Below are positions 61,404 through 64,000 of a DNA stretch of 64,000 nucleotides, piece after piece (positions within the stretch are counted from its first letter, which is position 1; each line of letters starts with the position of its first letter). Location of the stretch: assembly GCA_963709085.1 (NCBI GenBank), contig CAVPVB010000007.1, forward strand, positions 744,001-808,000. The letters run 5' to 3'. Below the pieces are notes generated by a model. The model was not told the DNA's origin, made no database searches, and saw nothing but the letters and a program-made list of their open reading frames with translations. Source of the DNA: Rhodovastum sp963709085. GTDB lineage: Bacteria > Pseudomonadota > Alphaproteobacteria > Acetobacterales > Acetobacteraceae. Made by a program: the position numbers and the translations under genes.

Positions 61404-61763
61404 CATTCCCCCCGGGTCGCGGCTGAGCCCCTTGGCGGCCAGCGCATTCAGGTAATCCTGCCAGCGCGCCTCCTGTTCGCGGCCCAGGCGGTGCAGGTAG
61501 TCCCAGGAATAGATGCCGGTGTTGTGGCCGTCGTCGAAAATCAGCCGCACGGCGTAGTTGCCGACCGGTTCGACCGAGACGATGCCGACATGGCGCCGGC
61601 CGGGCACGGTTTTGTGTTCCTCCGGGCTGTGCCCCTGCACCTCGGCGCTCGGGCTTTCGACGCGGAGAAGCTCGGCCGGGAAGGAAAACCGGCTGCCGTC
61701 ATCGAAATCAACCTCCAGCCGTTTTTCGGCCAGTCGGAGGCGGATTTCGGTCGGTGTGGGCAT
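61398..61763 (-). CDS. DUF971 family protein
   Basis: 121 residues. TEIRLRLAEKRLEVDFDDGS, RFSFPAELLRVESPSAEVQG and VEPVGNYAVRLIFDDGHNTG with IYSWDYLHRLG are the DUF971 (gamma-butyrobetaine-hydroxylase-like N-terminal) signature. It may bind iron-sulfur clusters or metals; role unknown. Last gene of the four-gene minus-strand operon. Confidence 0.9.
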   Translation of the reverse strand: MPTPTEIRLRLAEKRLEVDFDDGSRFSFPAELLRVESPSAEVQGHSPEEHKTVPGRRHVGIVSVEPVGNYAVRLIFDDGHNTGIYSWDYLHRLGREQEARWQDYLNALAAKGLSRDPGGMG

Positions 61764-61787
61764 CAGGCGTTGTCCGGAGGACGCCAC

Positions 61788-61991
61788 TTAGACATCGTCC
61801 AGATGGCGGGCCTCGTCGGGCAGCATGATGGGGATGCCGTCGCGGATCGGGTAGGCCAGACCGGCGGCGCGGCTGACCAGCTCGTTATGCACACGGTCAT
61901 ACTGCAGCGACTGCTTGGTCACCGGGCAGACCAGAATCTCCAGCAGCCGCGGGTCCACCGGGGCGTGCGCGGTGGTCGGGGTGTCGGTCAT
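61788..61991 (-). CDS. Trm112 family protein
   Basis: 67 residues: DPRLLEILVCPVTKQSLQYD, then ELVSRAAGLAYPIRDGIPIM LPDEARHL. This is the YcaR/Trm112 zinc-ribbon type, though only one of the usual cysteines is present, so zinc binding is doubtful. Relatives activate methyltransferases. Third gene of the operon. Confidence 0.9.
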   Translation of the reverse strand: MTDTPTTAHAPVDPRLLEILVCPVTKQSLQYDRVHNELVSRAAGLAYPIRDGIPIMLPDEARHLDDV

Positions 61992-62016
61992 GGGCGGGAA
62001 CTCCTGCGCCGGCGCG

Positions 62017-62693
62017 TCAGCTTGCCCGGGACCGGGCCGGCGCAGTTTCCGTCCCCGTGGCGTGGATGTCGATCTGCAGCAGGGTGACGAGCGCGGCGGC
62101 GCGGTCCGCCGGCGTGGCGGCTTCCAGCAGCGCCTGCTTCTCGGCCGCTTCGAAGGGGCAGGCCATGCACAGCGTGGTGACCAGGGCCTCGTCGGCCAAG
62201 CCGTCGATCGCCTCCCAGTTCGCCTCGATGCCGCGGCGGGCGAAGGAGGCGCGCAGGGCGGCGAGCAGGGCGGGGCGGTCGAAGCCGGTCATCGGCGCGA
62301 TGGCGTCGAGATCGGCGGCGAAGCCGGGAGAAATCGGCGTGCACCCGGCGGTAGCCGCGCTGCAGGGCGATATTCCTCGGCGACCGCGAAACGGATGACG
62401 CCGGTGAGGGTGATCAGATAGCGCCCGTCCTCGGTCTCGCTGAACGAGGACAGGCGGCCGAGACAGCCGACCCGGTACAGCGCCAGGCCGGCGGCGACCG
62501 GCGGCGCCTGCGGGTCGGGCTGGATCATGCCGAACATGCGTCCGTTCGCCAGCGCCTCCTCGATCATAGCGAGGTAGCGCGGCTCGAAGATGTTGAGCGG
62601 CAGCCGCCCGCGCGGCAGCAGCAGCGCCCCCGTCAGCGGGAAGACCGGAAAACTCTCGGGGAGGTCTTCCGGGCGGGGGTGCAGGTGGCCCAT
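62017..62693 (-). CDS. LON substrate-binding domain protein, two apparent frameshifts
   Basis: FPVFPLTGALLLPRGRLPLN with IFEPRYLAMIEEALANGRMF and GMIQPD is the N-terminal LON/PUA-like domain. After VIRFAVAEE two single extra bases (near 62373 and 62337) must be removed to read IALQRGYRRVHADFSR and then FAADLDAIAPMTGFDRPALL to TTLCMACPFEAAEKQALLEA. The corrected 224 residues match the stand-alone LON-domain proteins, which lack the protease. Second gene of the operon, 12 bases after the thioredoxin gene. Confidence 0.8.
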
Positions 62694-62705
62694 GTCAGCG
62701 TCACA

Positions 62706-63647
62706 TCAACTGAACAGGATGGCCGAGAGCTTGCGCCGGGCGGCCGCGGTGGCGGGGTCGTCGAAGCCCCAGGCTTCGAAGAATTTGAGCAGTTGCAGTC
62801 GCGCCGCGTCCTCGTTCCAGGCGCGGTTGCGGCGGATGATGTCCAGCAGGGCGTCGGCGGCTTCCTCGCGGCGATTGCTGGCGTTCAGGGCGGTGGCGAG
62901 GTCGTAGCGGGCCTGATGGTCGGCCGGGTCGGCGGCCAGGCGCTGCTGGAAGGTGGCGAGCTGGTCGCGCGCCTTGCGGCCCTCGACGGCCAAAGCGAGC
63001 GCGCTGCGGGCGCCCGACACCTCGGCGTGGTCGGCGATCTTGGCCGGCACCTCGGCGAGCGCCGCATTGGCCTGGTCTTCGTCGCCGAGCGCCAGCAGGG
63101 TGCGGATCAGGCCGCCCCAGGCGTCAGGGTTCTCCGGCTCCTCCTGCAGGACGGCGGAGAACAGCTCGGCGGCTTCCTGGAGGCGGCCTTCCTCCAGCGC
63201 GGTTTTCGCCTCGGCGATCAGGTCGGCGGCGGGCATGGCGCCGCCGGCCAGTTTCAGCAGGGCCTCGACGAAGCGCTTGATCTCGGATTCCGGCAGCGCG
63301 CCCTGGAACAGGTCGGCGATCTGGCCCTGCCAGAAGGCGGCGACGGTGGGCACCGATTGCAGCGGCAGGCCGAGCTGCACGAACTGCTGGACGAGGCCGC
63401 GGTTTTTGTCGATGTCGATCTTGACCAGCTTGATGCGGCCGCCGGCGGCGCGGGTGACCTTTTCCAGCGCCGGTGTGAGCTGCTTGCAGGGGCCGCACCA
63501 GGTGGCCCAGAAATCGACCAGGACAGGGACGGTGCGGGAGGCCTCGACCACGTCCTGCATGAAGGTTTTCTGATCGCCGTCGACGATCAGGGCGCCGGCA
63601 TCGCCCGTGGCGCCGCCGGCCTGCTTCTGCCCGATGATGAGGTCCAT
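62706..63647 (-). CDS. Thioredoxin-TPR chaperedoxin (CnoX/YbbN-like)
   Basis: 313 residues. The thioredoxin domain has the redox site WATWCGPCKQL (about residues 48-58) and the cis-Pro region QSVPTVAAFWQGQ. The rest is TPR-like helices (AKTALEEGRLQEAAELFSAV to LDIIRRNRAWNEDAARLQLL). It resembles CnoX/YbbN, which holds unfolded proteins for GroEL under oxidative stress; here the WCGPC active site is intact, as in alphaproteobacterial members. First gene of the operon. Confidence 0.92.
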   Translation of the reverse strand: MDLIIGQKQAGGATGDAGALIVDGDQKTFMQDVVEASRTVPVLVDFWATWCGPCKQLTPALEKVTRAAGGRIKLVKIDIDKNRGLVQQFVQLGLPLQSVPTVAAFWQGQIADLFQGALPESEIKRFVEALLKLAGGAMPAADLIAEAKTALEEGRLQEAAELFSAVLQEEPENPDAWGGLIRTLLALGDEDQANAALAEVPAKIADHAEVSGARSALALAVEGRKARDQLATFQQRLAADPADHQARYDLATALNASNRREEAADALLDIIRRNRAWNEDAARLQLLKFFEAWGFDDPATAAARRKLSAILFS

Positions 63648-64000
63648 GGTGGGGCGTCCTGCCTTGATCCGGAATCGTTAGGTCATAGATGGCTCAACCG
63701 GTCCGGGGCACAACCCGGCCGGCCGCGCAGGAGTTGCCGAATTCGGCGCCGGGGGCAAGGTGGATCGCGTCTTGTCACGAGGAGTTCGGCCGAAAGGGCC
63801 AGGGGCTGCTGCCCGCTGGCCCCATGATTTGGCCGGTTTTCTGGCCGGACGGCTTTGCGCGATCCGGTCGGCGGGCGCGCCGGTGAATGGGCGCCGAAGG
63901 CCGCGACTCCGCTGGCCGGTTGCATCTCAGGCGGCGGCGACCCGGGTAGGGAGGGTCGCATCAAAGGTCAAAATAACGAGACCCGACGGGCTCTGCCTTC
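63648..64000. other. No gene recognised at the window end
   Basis: About 350 bases upstream of the thioredoxin-TPR gene. Open frames here have shadow-like composition and no family match; a promoter for the minus-strand operon is expected near 63660-63700. A gene could begin beyond 64000. Confidence 0.4.

Noticed and set aside
1..64000. tRNA or rRNA genes
   Set aside because: No T-loop/acceptor pattern with CCA-proximal pairing or rRNA-like conserved stretch was recognised by eye; a tRNA scan would be decisive.

Overview
The window is 64 kb of GC-rich DNA that looks like an alphaproteobacterial chromosome, most probably Acetobacteraceae or a close Rhodospirillales relative. The evidence is the gene set and order: xth and an IscA-type gene divergent from dgt-argS-SPOR; fliP divergent from flgB-flgC-fliE-fliQ-fliR-flhB plus a CckA-like kinase; a TIGR02300 zinc-ribbon protein; and a GTTC-N7-GTTC type SOS box before recA. 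A family of short GC-rich triple palindromes sits at the 3' ends of many genes. The family-level assignment is inference from gene content, not from a marker comparison.

Layout. 1-2 kb: end of a 2Fe-2S oxidoreductase subunit gene, a DUF2061 protein, a GNAT enzyme and a PepSY-like protein. 2-6 kb: a tetrathionate-reductase-like locus (ttrB, ttrC, ttrA order) behind an FNR/FixK-type box. 6-9 kb: accessory pair of an HTH-like protein and a pentapeptide/FGE-fold protein with a C-terminus resembling the variable region of a diversity-generating retroelement (DGR). 9-22 kb: metabolic and stress genes (alanine dehydrogenase, copper ATPase, alcohol dehydrogenase, MDR reductase, MOSC, a bacterial calpain, trehalose-phosphate synthase, an M20 amidohydrolase). 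22-23 kb: AT-richer HNH gene. 23-30 kb: hypothetical proteins, an MFS carrier, a lone cydD, an MCP with a PilZ tail, a YXWGXW protein. 30-34 kb: AT-richer accessory operon of a TIR-STAND-TPR protein and a GH15-like protein. 34-40 kb: DNA repair, Fe-S assembly, dNTPase, argS and SPOR. 40-46 kb: flagellar export and rod genes with a sensor kinase. 46-49 kb: recA and a FixL/FixJ-like pair. 49-54 kb: two glycosyltransferases, asnB and an O-antigen ligase (surface polysaccharide). 54-64 kb: hybrid kinase, SDR, response regulator, ribA, L,D-transpeptidase, and a four-gene operon trx/TPR - LON - Trm112 - DUF971.

Two modules are the best candidates for undescribed biology: the TIR-STAND-TPR/GH15 operon (30107-34203) and the HTH + pentapeptide-FGE pair (6765-8890). 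Both look like conflict or signalling cassettes inserted among housekeeping genes.

Caution on sequence quality: eleven genes, including recA, need twelve single-base frame corrections to give complete family-like proteins. In every case adding or removing that number of bases gives a length divisible by three. This is more easily explained by assembly indels than by pseudogenes, so I annotate them as genes and mark the frameshift.
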